Source of the DNA: Branchiostoma lanceolatum
Taxonomy: Eukaryota; Chordata; Leptocardii; Amphioxiformes; Branchiostomatidae
Direction: 5' to 3'
Length of the DNA stretch: 64,000 bases
Assembly: GCF_035083965.1 (NCBI RefSeq)
Contig: NC_089722.1
Span: 20,143,142 to 20,207,141, forward strand
Shown: piece after piece, positions 12,102 through 21,825 of the stretch
Numbering within the stretch: position 1 is the first letter of the stretch
How the letters are laid out: every line of letters starts with the position of its first letter
Program-made: the position numbers and the translations under genes
The notes under the pieces: generated by a model
Told to the model about the DNA's origin: nothing
The model's input: only the letters and a program-made list of their open reading frames with translations
Databases searched by the model: none

Positions 12102-13994
12102 ATGAGTTTGAAAACGTCTCAAAATCTTACCAAACTTCCCAAAGCAGAAGACAGAAAGCTGATCAACAAGCTTCGAGATGTCTTACACTCCATCAAGGTA
12201 CGTGACATGACTAAACTGATCAAGCTACTATCCAAGGAAGACCGGCCGGATTTAAACTACCAGGTGCCCTTGAAGAGGAAGCTTTTACAGAGAGCACAAC
12301 TTTACAAACAGTGGGTCAGCCCTCTACAGTATGCCTGCGAGAAGGGTACACCAGAAATGGTGGGAGCCATCCTAGCTGCGGGGGCTATGGTCAACATCAG
12401 ACCCCATTCACCTTTGACGTACGCAATATGCTCCTTAAAAGTTGACCTTGTCAACAGACTGCTGCATAGTGGGGCAGTGCCAAATGAATCTGGAGACCCA
12501 AATGAATGGGATATGGCAGCAGCCATAAACTCAAAGGAACGTTGTCTAAACTACCCAGAGGAAGAACAAAAGCGTCGTGAAATCATCACCCTACTTTGTA
12601 AGGCTGGGTGCAATGTAAACATGCGCATGTTCTCAAAACAGGCCCTTGGAGACACAGAGAGTTTTAACAAAACAAAGGGAATCAAGATCAAGATACCGGT
12701 AAGAACTGTCTACCAGCCTCCATTGCTGTTCCATGCTGTGTCTGAAGGTGACCTTGAAATGTGCAAAGTTTTCCTTGAATCAGGGGCGGAGGTGAATGTG
12801 AAAGACTCTCTATATAAGGAGACCGCGCTGCACATAGCGATGACAAGTACCACGGAAGAAAACCTGCCGGTATTAATGATAATCGAGCTGTTAGTTGCCC
12901 ACGGTGCCGATCCAAATCAGTCCAAAGATGGCTCCTCTCTCCTGCACCTGTCTGTGAAACGAGCGAGGATCAAGACCGTAGAAGTGTTGGTACAAGCAGG
13001 AGCAAACAGAGCCGCACTTGACAGAGACGGTCGTAGCCCACTGCACCTCGCCGCAGCCGATGGCCACAAGGAATTGGTCAAACTCCTGTCCATTCCCGAC
13101 ATTCTGAACACACCTGACAAAGATGGCTTAACTGCACTTCACCTGGCGGCAGACAGTGGTTGTGTAGCCACAGTCCAGGCTCTACTCGAAGCTGGGGCAG
13201 ACCTTGATGTGGAAACACCAGTGACTAAAGTATCACCCTTAGACATGGCCTTGCACAGTAACCACCAGAAAGTGGCCGACTTTCTGAAGAGAATGAAGAG
13301 GAACAGCCTGTTACAGTGTGACAGCCCTGCAACCAGCTCGTCAATGCCAGAACTGTCAGCTAAGACTCAGGGAAACACCGCCACAAGTCCCAAGATATTG
13401 GTCACAGAGCCTCAAGAAGAGAATCAGAGCCTTGCGGAGAATCTGAGAAAGAAACAAGAAGAAACGGAACAGTTGAAACAAGAGATCGACCAGTTGAAAA
13501 AGGAGACAACTCAGCAGAAAGAGGAAATAACTAAGCAAAAAGAGGAGCTAGATCAGCAAAAAGAGGAGATAAAGAACCAGAAAGAGGAAATAGATCGTTT
13601 GAAAGAACAGCACAAAAATCAGATGACAGAAAGGGATAAAACAGTAGCATCCCTTCAAAAGCAGGTGGAGAAATTCCAAGTCATTCATTACGAAGAGAAT
13701 TCAAACCCAGTGCCTATGTCCGACCCCCACAAGCAGGCGCTCATAGCCAACTGGCCACAGTTCCTACAGGACCTACACCACAGCGTGGTGGTCCCCTCTC
13801 TGGTAGCAGAGGGTATACTCACCCCCCACATGGAGGAGGAGATTATAAAGGCCTACCACACGAGAAGAGACAGAAACACACACCTGTTGGACACACTGCT
13901 CACAAGAGGGGACCAGGCGTTCTACGTGTTTCGTCAGGCCCTGAGGAAGGACCCAGGTAGTACACACCTGGCTGCACTACTTAATGTAGACTGA
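12102..13994 (+). CDS. Ankyrin-repeat, coiled-coil, CARD protein (630 aa, intronless)
   Basis: A probable cytoplasmic scaffold or signalling adaptor; CARDs form homotypic assemblies in innate-immune and apoptotic complexes. The single exon opens with ATG at 12102, the first Met of the frame. Residues ~75-410 are ankyrin repeats (GTPEMVGAILAAGA, DGRSPLHLAAADGHKELVKLL, DGLTALHLAADSGCVATVQALLEAGADLD). Residues ~446-525 are a strong coiled coil with repeated QKEEI heptads. Residues ~542-625 match a CARD: a WPQFL helix, VPSLVAEGILTPHMEEEI, the TRRDRNTHLLDTLLTRGDQAF core and a FRQALR helix. The lack of introns suggests retroposition or an expanded single-exon family. The gene is convergent with the TPR gene. 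The domain calls are firm; the immune role is inferred from architecture. No ligand or partner is visible. Confidence 0.9.
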   Translation: MSLKTSQNLTKLPKAEDRKLINKLRDVLHSIKVRDMTKLIKLLSKEDRPDLNYQVPLKRKLLQRAQLYKQWVSPLQYACEKGTPEMVGAILAAGAMVNIRPHSPLTYAICSLKVDLVNRLLHSGAVPNESGDPNEWDMAAAINSKERCLNYPEEEQKRREIITLLCKAGCNVNMRMFSKQALGDTESFNKTKGIKIKIPVRTVYQPPLLFHAVSEGDLEMCKVFLESGAEVNVKDSLYKETALHIAMTSTTEENLPVLMIIELLVAHGADPNQSKDGSSLLHLSVKRARIKTVEVLVQAGANRAALDRDGRSPLHLAAADGHKELVKLLSIPDILNTPDKDGLTALHLAADSGCVATVQALLEAGADLDVETPVTKVSPLDMALHSNHQKVADFLKRMKRNSLLQCDSPATSSSMPELSAKTQGNTATSPKILVTEPQEENQSLAENLRKKQEETEQLKQEIDQLKKETTQQKEEITKQKEELDQQKEEIKNQKEEIDRLKEQHKNQMTERDKTVASLQKQVEKFQVIHYEENSNPVPMSDPHKQALIANWPQFLQDLHHSVVVPSLVAEGILTPHMEEEIIKAYHTRRDRNTHLLDTLLTRGDQAFYVFRQALRKDPGSTHLAALLNVD

Positions 13995-15689
13995 GGTGGA
14001 CTTAAACCGTTGGCTAGAGGGTTTGCCTTGCATTTGGAAGGTCATAGTCTAGAATTTATCTTCTCATCACAAACCATACTAGCTGAGGTTCAAACCCCAA
14101 CCGAGTCATACCAAAGACTTCAAAAATGGCACAGACTGCTTTTTGTGCTTATTCTAGAGTTATCAAGCACTGGGCATTTGGGAAAGAGTATGGTAGTTGA
14201 ACACACATCCCTACCATGTGGACTTAAGCCCCCTGCTATAGTGATTGCAGAAAGTTGTGTGGCCCAAGAGCTTAGGAACAGAGATGGGCACCACCATATG
14301 CACCATGTACGGAGCAGGAGGACTTTTTTAAACTTCAACACAGCAGCTACAAAAACATTTGAAAAAGTTATACGCTATGCAAGAGAACTGATGAAGAAAA
14401 CATTGACTTTCTCCTATACCGTTAAGTCAGGCCAAAGACATGGGAGTCAAATTATTCAACGATTCCAAGGTATGCTGCTTTTTTTAATGTCAGGTTCTAA
14501 GAGGTGTTTATTTTGTTAACATACATAAAGTGTTTGACATGTTTATAAAAAAATCAATGTGTTGTAAAACTCTACATTTTTCTAACCATCTAGATTATGA
14601 GGATTAGTGATGAATTTCAAAGGACATTAGGTTGGTTGAAAGTATCAATGAATGCACGCTTTTATATAATAATGTCATGTAATTTTAGTTTTAATTTTAG
14701 CTTTTCATTATTGATGTGAATATCGTTTCCTTTTTTTAACAATCATATCCATAATGCAACATAAATATTGTGTTTACAATTACAATGTGTGAATTACCTT
14801 TGAAAATGTGCAAATGTATTAAGAAATAATGTGCACCTAAGCTGTTTATGAAATTTTGATTTATATTCTTCAAGTGGTTGACTTATGATTGTCAGTATTA
14901 ATATCTGTAAGTGCTAACTATAAACATTGACTTTTATATGATATCCAAATTTTGTATGTGTTACTATAATTATGATAACAAATTCTCTGGGGATAAACCA
15001 TGACAATATTTTTTTCTTCTTAGAAATGGTTTATACATTCAATCATGAAAGAAATTAAAATTACATCAAATTAAAAACATAACTTAAAATTTCAAAATTA
15101 TTGAAATAGTGAAACATATCAGCTCAAGATGATATATATTTGTATTATGCAGGTGTTCGAAATGGATTTTTAACTGGTTAGACAATCATCATTCCTGTGC
15201 CTTCATGAAAAGAAAGAATAATTTATTTTGAAAGTAGGCTTTAGCTCTTTTGATATGAATCTGTGGTAGGTCTTGTTGTAAAATCTTTAGCCAAAAAGTC
15301 AAGTCAACAAAGGTTCTTAAATCTGTTTAAGTTCAAAAGTGAAAATGCTCCAGGGCTTTAGTCAGTAGAGATCTGCTTGCTTGTATGCTGCTGTTATCTT
15401 ATTTTATCCACGTTTATTTTATGAGGATCGGGCTAAAACTGCAATATTGCTTTGTAGGCCTTCTCCCCTTACATACAAACGATCAACAACATAACAAGTA
15501 ACAATAATGATGTCAAAAGAAACATATTTCATTTTATGATTTTAATATAACAGTAAAGATGTGGTTGTTGCTACAGTAATATATGTGTGCAGAAAGATAG
15601 GTGAAGAATAGGGTGCTATTAGATGCTAACTGTAATACATATGTGATGTTAACATATTGTCTGGTCTATTATTGTCCTCACATATTTTG
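13995..15689. other. 3' flank between convergent genes
   Basis: AT-rich sequence between the stops of the ANK-CARD and TPR genes. It probably holds both 3' UTRs. On the minus strand an AATAAA lies at 15413-15418, about 490 nt past the TPR stop, and is a candidate polyadenylation signal. An open frame at 14010-14519 starts with TTG and has no domain, so I do not call it a gene. Confidence 0.45.
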
Positions 15690-15845
15690 GTTCATCTTTG
15701 CGGGTCTTAATTTCAAGGTAAAAGGGGAAAGGAGGCTTTCAAAGTTTTTCAAGTTAACAGTTGAAACATTTCTGTAGTACAGTAGTAATATATTGGAAGC
15801 GCACAGGAATTTGAGAAGTCATTCCAAGATTTACTGTACCCAAGC
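15690..15845. repeat. Dispersed 'ACTGTAAAT' repeat, copy 1
   Basis: Contains the family phrases: reverse-complement 'ggtaaaaggggaaaggaggctt', 'ttgaaac-atttctgtagtacagtagtaata' and an end in 'caagatttactgta'. It lies just downstream of the TPR gene stop. Confidence 0.6.
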
Positions 15846-15906
15846 TTTTTGCAAATTTCTTGAACCCTCCCCTCTTGTTCACTGCAAGGCTGCAAAACTT
15901 ATAGTT

Positions 15907-18900
15907 TTACTCTGTCATCTGCCTTAGTTCCTGAAGTGTTTGAATAGTGTCAACCATTCGGTCTGTCACACGACCACCAAAAACCTCCTTCATCATTGAC
16001 AGAGATTTTTCAAGATACCATACAGCTTCAGTACGATCACCCATGTCCTTTTTTATGCAACCTAGAATGCTGAGACTTTCAGCAGTGTTAGGCCTTGGTG
16101 TGTCCTTTCCAAAGAGGTCCTCTTGCATGTGTAGTGCTTCTTGCACTTTCTGGAATGCCATTGCATAGTCCCCTGCTTTCCAATAAGCGATGCCCAAGCC
16201 TTCCAGACTGACTGCTATGTTTGCCGACGGTTTGTTGTGGTAATGTTCTCGGTCGATGCCCAGCGCTTCCTCGTGGCACCAGATAGCCTTGAAATGGGAC
16301 CCAGTATCACTGCTTACCTTTCCCAGGTTGGTATATACCTGGGCAAGGTTTGTCTTGTTCAGTCCACTTGTCTTTAAAGCTAGTTCCAGTGACTCTTCGG
16401 CTATCAGCGTGGCTTGTTCATTTCTGTCTTGTTCCCAAAGAATCTCAAACAAAACGTTCAAACTTTTGATGACGTCAGGATGACAAGTGTCACTGTATAT
16501 GTTTTGTGTCATCTTGAGGGACAAGTCTGCGTACCAAAGGGCTGTGTTGCAGTCGCTATGGCGATACATGATGCGAGCCAGCTCCCGAAAGCATGAGGCT
16601 GTGATGTGATGAGCTACATTCATGCCAAAGATCATGTTGCACATTTTTATAGTCTTCTTGTGACAAGAGTGTGCTTTGACTATCTGACCCAACGAGGAAA
16701 ACAATACACCCAAGTTGAATCTGATATTCAACATTATCAAGGGTTGCTTTTTTATCACTTCTTCATTAGTCTCAAAGATCATTTGCTCTATCAAACCTGC
16801 CAGCTCCTTTGCCTTGCTATATTCCCCAAGGTTAGTAGAGATATCAGCAAGCTTTAAATCTATCACGATTTCCCATAGTTTTGCATCAAAGTTAATGTCT
16901 AACATCTCCAAAGCTTTTGTACAGACCTCACGTGCCTTCTCAAACTGACCGATGCGAATGTATAAATGTGCCAATGCAAAGCAACCTTCCAGAGACAACT
17001 GATGCAGCTCTGTAGATTCTTGGGCCGCTTTCAGAGCTTCAGCATACTTCCCAAGGCTCAGTAGAGTCCAGAGGTAGCTGTGTGTGAGTCTGTTTGGTTT
17101 CTTGTGGTATGCAGCCCGGAGAAGGGGCTCTGCCTCATGATAGTGCATGAGTCTGTAGTGAATCAGTCCCCTCAGCAAGTCACTGTTACAGTAGAAATCG
17201 TGATCCACACCCAGAAGCTCAGACACGTCTCCAGGTAGCCTGTGCTGGAATATTGTCAACTGAAGCAAAAATTTTTCCACATCAGGATCAGCTGCTGTCT
17301 CTGTGGGCATGTTTTGATGTGGTTCTGAATTTTGGCCCCCACCGTTGGCTGGACCAGTACTAGACTGTGATTGTGAAAATGCTGAAGGCTTATATGGATT
17401 TTCAACAGTTTTGACAAGTGACACCAGATTTTCTAATAGCGAAGACGAACCGCAGGCTCTCATCGATGATGTGACTGATCCCTCATGTGTGCCGCTTTCC
17501 TCTGAACTTTGATGTTCTGAAAGAAACTGTCGGACCAGTTTTAGCGGTACTTTTACAAGAGTGGGGGGAATGCTCATGACTAGAGCTACATAAACATAAA
17601 TCTGTAAGGGTATGCTGGTCTGGTAGAAACGCATCAGGAGAGCAGAACTTGGTAGCTTGTGCTGCAGATCTTGCTCCCCGCTTTTTTTCTCCCTTTGATG
17701 CAGGACAGGGAGGGTAGTTACTCCTTCCTTTTGCCTGCCATATGCCAGATACGTTTGCAGTCGCAACAAGGTGGCTATGCTGATTGCCACGCTCAGGTTG
17801 TGTGCCCCTGTCTCTGAGATCAGCTCTTTGTCTCTCAGTGCATCAATGACTTCCCAAGGGGTGTTCCTCTTTGATTCGAAGCAAATACCAAGACTGCTAA
17901 CTGTCAAAGTTGGGAAGCGGTAGATCTCTTTCTTTACGTCATATTGGAATCCAGGTTTGGAGGCAGAAACTATGTCCTCTTGATACTTGCTTGCATCGTC
18001 AAAGAGGGTAATGAGTGCCTTCTTGACCAAGTATGGTGCATCTAAATCAAGTCTTTCTTGATAGTCTTCCACCAGGCTTTTGTCTCCTTCTACCCATGTG
18101 ACAGTTGACAAGATATCAGACAAATGGTTATCGTTATCCTCATCAGCAAAGGCTTGCCTCTCTTGGAGAGATGCCATCTCTGTCGGAGTCATGATTAGTT
18201 CTACAGCAGGCTTTCCGTCAACTGCCTCTCTGCCTAAAGGGGTTTTACTCGCAGAAGGCATGGCCCCGTCAAATGCAAATCCTCTTGGTGTTTTCCAGTC
18301 ATAAAGCCAGTTATCTTCTTCTTCATCGGAGTAAAAGTTGTTCAGGGATGTGATGGCCATTGAAGGGAGGATGGTCTCACCGAGATTGATCACTTTCAGA
18401 TGAAGTAGTGATGTCAGGTTACGGAAATACTCTTTATTCTGCTCTTGTGCTATTTCTTCCAGCAGTATTGCAAATTCAAAATCAGAATAGGGTGTCATTT
18501 CTTCCCTAGCCATGGACCCCAGGCCTATGATAGCATACTTACAGGGTGGCGGGCCCAAGGTCTCCCTACATTCTGCTAACAGTTGTCTCACAAAGTCTTT
18601 CATTCGTCCCGCTGTTGTGTGGAACAAAGAGCGCACAGCTGACGCCCAGTTTGCTTCTTTAACCTTGGCTTCATTGGATTCCATGGGGTCACCATTGAAA
18701 TCACATATCATCTGAGTACACTGCAACAACACTCTACACTCCTGTCGGATCTTTTTCAGTCGAGCTTTATGGTGGTTGTCATCATTGTATGAAAGTGAAA
18801 CTTGATGCAGCTTGCGGCCCTGCACCCAAAGAAGGAAGCATTTCTCTACATACTTGATTCTGTGAACTATGACATCTCTCCAATGCTGGTCTCCCAGTGC

Positions 18901-19167
18901 CCAGGTCATTGCAGCGTTGTACAAGGCTGCCGCCTTGGTGAAGTGTCTTCTGTTGGTGGCCCTTCGTATGTAGACATCCCCCATACTCTGTAGACAGAGG
19001 CCTTGCAAACGAACATTGTTATCACGGATTGCCGCCTTCAAGGTCTGTGCAAATATTCTTTCTGCTGTATCAAAGTTACCTGCTTGTAATGCTCTATCAC
19101 CCCGGGTTACTGCAGAAATATGTTTTGATGAATAAAAACCCTGCTTGGTGCATGGGATGGCAGACAT
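15907..19167 (-). CDS. TPR protein with GlnD/DUF294-type nucleotidyltransferase motif (1086 aa, intronless)
   Basis: Start chosen at 19167 (MSAIPCTKQG). The frame is open a further 55 codons upstream, but those are translated promoter repeats. Residues ~10-110 and ~690-1080 are tetratricopeptide helices; the last block resembles kinesin-light-chain TPRs, e.g. SLEGLGIAYWKAGDYAMAFQ. At residues ~215-235 sits G-LGS-MAREEMTPYSDFEFAIL. This is the Gly-Ser ... Ser-Asp-x-Glu signature of nucleotidyltransferase-fold proteins of the GlnD/DUF294 group, in which the acidic pair binds metal. The second acid is Glu rather than the usual Asp, and I could not place the third carboxylate, so activity is uncertain. 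Possible roles are a nucleotidyl-transferring enzyme scaffolded by TPRs, or a catalytically dead sensor. The substrate is unknown. It is intronless, like its convergent neighbour. Confidence 0.8.
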   Translation of the reverse strand: MSAIPCTKQGFYSSKHISAVTRGDRALQAGNFDTAERIFAQTLKAAIRDNNVRLQGLCLQSMGDVYIRRATNRRHFTKAAALYNAAMTWALGDQHWRDVIVHRIKYVEKCFLLWVQGRKLHQVSLSYNDDNHHKARLKKIRQECRVLLQCTQMICDFNGDPMESNEAKVKEANWASAVRSLFHTTAGRMKDFVRQLLAECRETLGPPPCKYAIIGLGSMAREEMTPYSDFEFAILLEEIAQEQNKEYFRNLTSLLHLKVINLGETILPSMAITSLNNFYSDEEEDNWLYDWKTPRGFAFDGAMPSASKTPLGREAVDGKPAVELIMTPTEMASLQERQAFADEDNDNHLSDILSTVTWVEGDKSLVEDYQERLDLDAPYLVKKALITLFDDASKYQEDIVSASKPGFQYDVKKEIYRFPTLTVSSLGICFESKRNTPWEVIDALRDKELISETGAHNLSVAISIATLLRLQTYLAYGRQKEGVTTLPVLHQREKKSGEQDLQHKLPSSALLMRFYQTSIPLQIYVYVALVMSIPPTLVKVPLKLVRQFLSEHQSSEESGTHEGSVTSSMRACGSSSLLENLVSLVKTVENPYKPSAFSQSQSSTGPANGGGQNSEPHQNMPTETAADPDVEKFLLQLTIFQHRLPGDVSELLGVDHDFYCNSDLLRGLIHYRLMHYHEAEPLLRAAYHKKPNRLTHSYLWTLLSLGKYAEALKAAQESTELHQLSLEGCFALAHLYIRIGQFEKAREVCTKALEMLDINFDAKLWEIVIDLKLADISTNLGEYSKAKELAGLIEQMIFETNEEVIKKQPLIMLNIRFNLGVLFSSLGQIVKAHSCHKKTIKMCNMIFGMNVAHHITASCFRELARIMYRHSDCNTALWYADLSLKMTQNIYSDTCHPDVIKSLNVLFEILWEQDRNEQATLIAEESLELALKTSGLNKTNLAQVYTNLGKVSSDTGSHFKAIWCHEEALGIDREHYHNKPSANIAVSLEGLGIAYWKAGDYAMAFQKVQEALHMQEDLFGKDTPRPNTAESLSILGCIKKDMGDRTEAVWYLEKSLSMMKEVFGGRVTDRMVDTIQTLQELRQMTE

Positions 19168-19197
19168 GGTGCCCGACACTGTGCTTAAGCTTGCCAC

Positions 19198-19290
19198 GCT
19201 TAAAGGGAAGTGAAACCACACCCTTAAGGGGAAGTGAAACCACTTAAGTGGAAGTGAAACCACACCCTTAAGGGGATTGAGTGAAACCAC
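19198..19290 (-). promoter_or_regulatory. Tandem AGTGAAACCAC repeats upstream of the TPR gene
   Basis: Four copies of AGTGAAACCAC (around 19210, 19233, 19253 and 19280), spaced 20-27 bp and separated by CTTAAGGG-type palindromic spacers, lie within 125 bp upstream of the chosen ATG. Three of the four continue to AACCACA, the complement of the RUNX core TGTGGTT, and all carry GAAA half-sites of IRF type. A regulatory function is inference. The cluster may be transcribed leader. Confidence 0.5.
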
Positions 19291-19332
19291 ACAACTTCCG
19301 TGTTTCAGTGTAAGCATAACCTTTGAACCCAT

Positions 19333-19901
19333 GAGATCTCATACCAGAGTTTCTACATTCAAAGAGATCAATAGTTAGCAAGGCATGGCATACATACATG
19401 TAAGTAAGGGTAAGTGGAAAGACCTGTAGCCGTATAGGTACATGTACGGTACAGTACATACGAAGGCCCATAAATACAATGGAACATTTCTTACTTTAAA
19501 TGTATTTTATACAGAATTTCAATGTAGAGGAGATTTGAATGGAAAGAAGGAAAATGCGATAGATTCATTGGTAGTAAAGTGACATTGTCGACAAAGGATT
19601 GTCTTTCAGATCTTTCCTGCTGACAAAGTGTGAAAATTGTGTACATTAGCATTTGAGGAAATGCAAATCAAGCTTAGCCAAAATGTAGTATGTTATGTAT
19701 CTTTATTGACTCCACAAAAAGTGCATTACTCTAAAAAAAGATTTCAGTTTAAACCTACAAGTCTGTGTCATTGACAAATATTGCTCACAATGTTGTAATG
19801 ACTTGGTCATAATTGAAAATATAATTTTAAATAATTCTTTTTGAAATTGTTTTAAATTGTGTATTTTTAGACTGTAATGTTCATTACATCAATGTAGATG
19901 T
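19333..19901. other. Spacer between two minus-strand genes
   Basis: AT-rich, with no coding exon. An AATAAA on the minus strand at 19702-19707, about 195 nt past the stop of the upstream gene, is a plausible polyadenylation signal for the Pro/Ala/Cys-repeat gene. Confidence 0.4.
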
Positions 19902-21825
19902 CTAGCTGGGATATGTAAAAAGTAGATTTTGAGTATGAACAAAAGAAATATTTGGTAAAGACAATGAAGTCTTATCGTCAATGGTTCTGTTGTCAGTTTT
20001 GTTTCCACCCTGACTTCCTGATGACTGGAGTTGTGTCTCTTCATTCAGACATTTTACAGCAGACTGCCTTGCCATGGATTGCTTTAGATCTTCCTCTCCC
20101 ACCGGTATTCTCGGTAATTCCATCAACATCTTCTTTCTACAAGAAGTCTTAATCGGGGGCAGTTTAGTTGTCTTGCTTGACTGGAATGTTTTCTTGTCTA
20201 GGGTTATGTTTTCCAGTGTGTTCGCATCACCCTTGTCTTTTGTTGAGCCTTCATTATCACCTGCTGTCCCGCATGGAATGACTATCATAACTTTGGCACA
20301 CTTTGCTTCCTTCTTTCCACCAAGGTTACTATGGTGACACCTTCGAACATCTTCGCTTTTTCCTGACCCTTGTCCAACATCAAGAGACGGCAGTTCAGTT
20401 CTGTTGTTTTCGGAATTACGAATGCCAAATTTTCGATAATTCTGTCGTTTCTTTCTGGAATATCTTGCAGCAGAATCGTTGTCGTTTTGATGCTCAACTA
20501 TCTGTGAAGTGTCCTTAGGCAGATGTTGTCCAATTTCAACCCGACTGACAATGGTATTGTTTCTCCACGAATCATGTCTGTTGTTGTATCGTTTATACCT
20601 GAACTTGAAGTCTCCTCCTTCAGAACACCTGCAGGTGGCAGGTGCAGCATCTGGGATGGATGGGAGGTAGCACACCTCAGGTGTGTTACAGGGCGCACCT
20701 GTTGCAGGTGCGGGTGTATTACAGGGTGCACCTGTTGTAGGTGCGGGTGTGTTACAGGGTGCACTTGTTGCAGGTACAGGTGTATTACAGGGTGCACTTG
20801 TTGCAGGTACAGGTGTGTAGAACTCAGAGTCCTCTGATGAGGAAATCTTGGGTAGCCTGATGGTGATTTCATTCTGTGAACAATACAATAAAATTGAACG
20901 ACTACTGTATTTCTTGGTCACTAGTCAACCACTGAAATTTCATCATTGTAAATATTTGATCACTAACATTTGTTTCCACCTGCCTACGTGCTCAGGCCAG
21001 AAACTGGCCCCTTGCTTTCCAGGAGGATCCTCCAAGCAGTCCTGTCCATTGCCCTAGCCTCTGCTTCCCGACTGTTTAAGCCTGTGTCCTTCACAATTTG
21101 GTCTTTCCACCCTTAAAATTAAATGCCATGAACACCTTTCAGGTGCTGAAATTACCTAACGCAATATCCATATGGATTTACAGTATATGCCCTTAGCGAA
21201 GCCCAAATAAGCCTTGAATGTGATAGAAATCAGCTGTTTCCGTGATGAATCGAAATTTTTACGACTAGAATTTCTTGTTCCATTTCCAATGGCATGATAT
21301 GTCATGGTACCAGGGCTAAAATTACCTTTTCAGATTACAGTCAAACCTGTACTAGTGACCACCTGTACATAACAACCACCTGTTCAATGTGACCACCTTT
21401 TGGTGGTGCCTTAGATGATTTTTCCATGCAAGCATTAAGAATCCTATGTATAGTGACCACCTGTCCACATAGACTAGATCCTATTGGTCACCTATTAAAG
21501 TGGTCTTCTTGGGCAGTTTTGACTAGTTTCACTAAAATTGAAGACATACAAGTTAACACAGTATTATTGTATCAGCCATACAACAAAGCTAAGCCTATGG
21601 TATGGCTCAGTGGTCACATTGGACAGGTGGTCCTTATGTGCAGGTGGTCACTAGTACATAAAAAGTTGAGCAATATAAAGCCACTTTCATAATCTGGTAA
21701 CATGTTTTCTAAAAAGCTTCAGTACGTAATTTTTATGTCTCCCACCTTCCTGACTTTTTCGAGGGTCCCTTGTTGTAGCAAGCTGCTGTACATCCACTGC
21801 TGTTGCCCCATGCCTAGCAGTCCAA
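19902..21825 (-). CDS. Unknown protein, two 3' exons, with an 11-residue PAC tandem repeat
   Basis: The last exon is 19902-20873, with a CACAG acceptor followed by NEITIRLPKISSSEDSEF. The exon before it is 21746-21825 (acceptor TTCCAG, donor GTGGGA), encoding GLLGMGQQQWMYSSLLQQGT and LEKVRK. Phases match across the 0.87-kb intron. The last exon begins with about four tandem copies of an 11-residue unit (TPVPATSAPCN and TPAPATGAPCN), a 33-bp minisatellite in the DNA. The rest is polar and basic, with three short LP-x-I motifs (KLPPIKTS, ELPRIPV, SLPNISF). No domain is recognised. An earlier exon may end at a GTAGGT donor at 22001 with the required phase, but I could not define its start. The N-terminus is therefore missing. 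The gene runs in the same direction as the TPR gene, about 0.73 kb upstream of it. Confidence 0.6.
20689..20830 (-). repeat. 33-bp coding minisatellite
   Basis: About four in-frame 33-bp units inside the last exon of the unknown gene, each containing 'ACACC', 'GCACCT' and 'GCAACAGGTGCACCCTG' words on the coding strand. The period keeps frame, so unit number can vary without breaking the protein. The antisense frame gives a spurious Cys-rich peptide. Confidence 0.8.
21335..21665. mobile_element. CAGTCAAACCTG-type MITE, copy 1
   Basis: The left end TACAGTCAAACCTGTACTAG and following GTGACCACCTGTA are mirrored by a right end ...CAGGTGGTCACTAGTACA. The interior repeats 'gaccacctgt' several times. 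It lies in the intron of the unknown minus-strand gene. Related copies are at 34600-34790 and 46380-46552. Confidence 0.6.

Noticed and set aside
14010..14519. 170-codon open frame just after the ANK-CARD stop
   Set aside because: It begins at TTG, has no recognisable domain and lies in the likely 3' UTR.
20523..20837. Cys-rich metallothionein-like frame on the plus strand
   Set aside because: It is the antisense reading of the 33-bp PAC minisatellite in the minus-strand exon.
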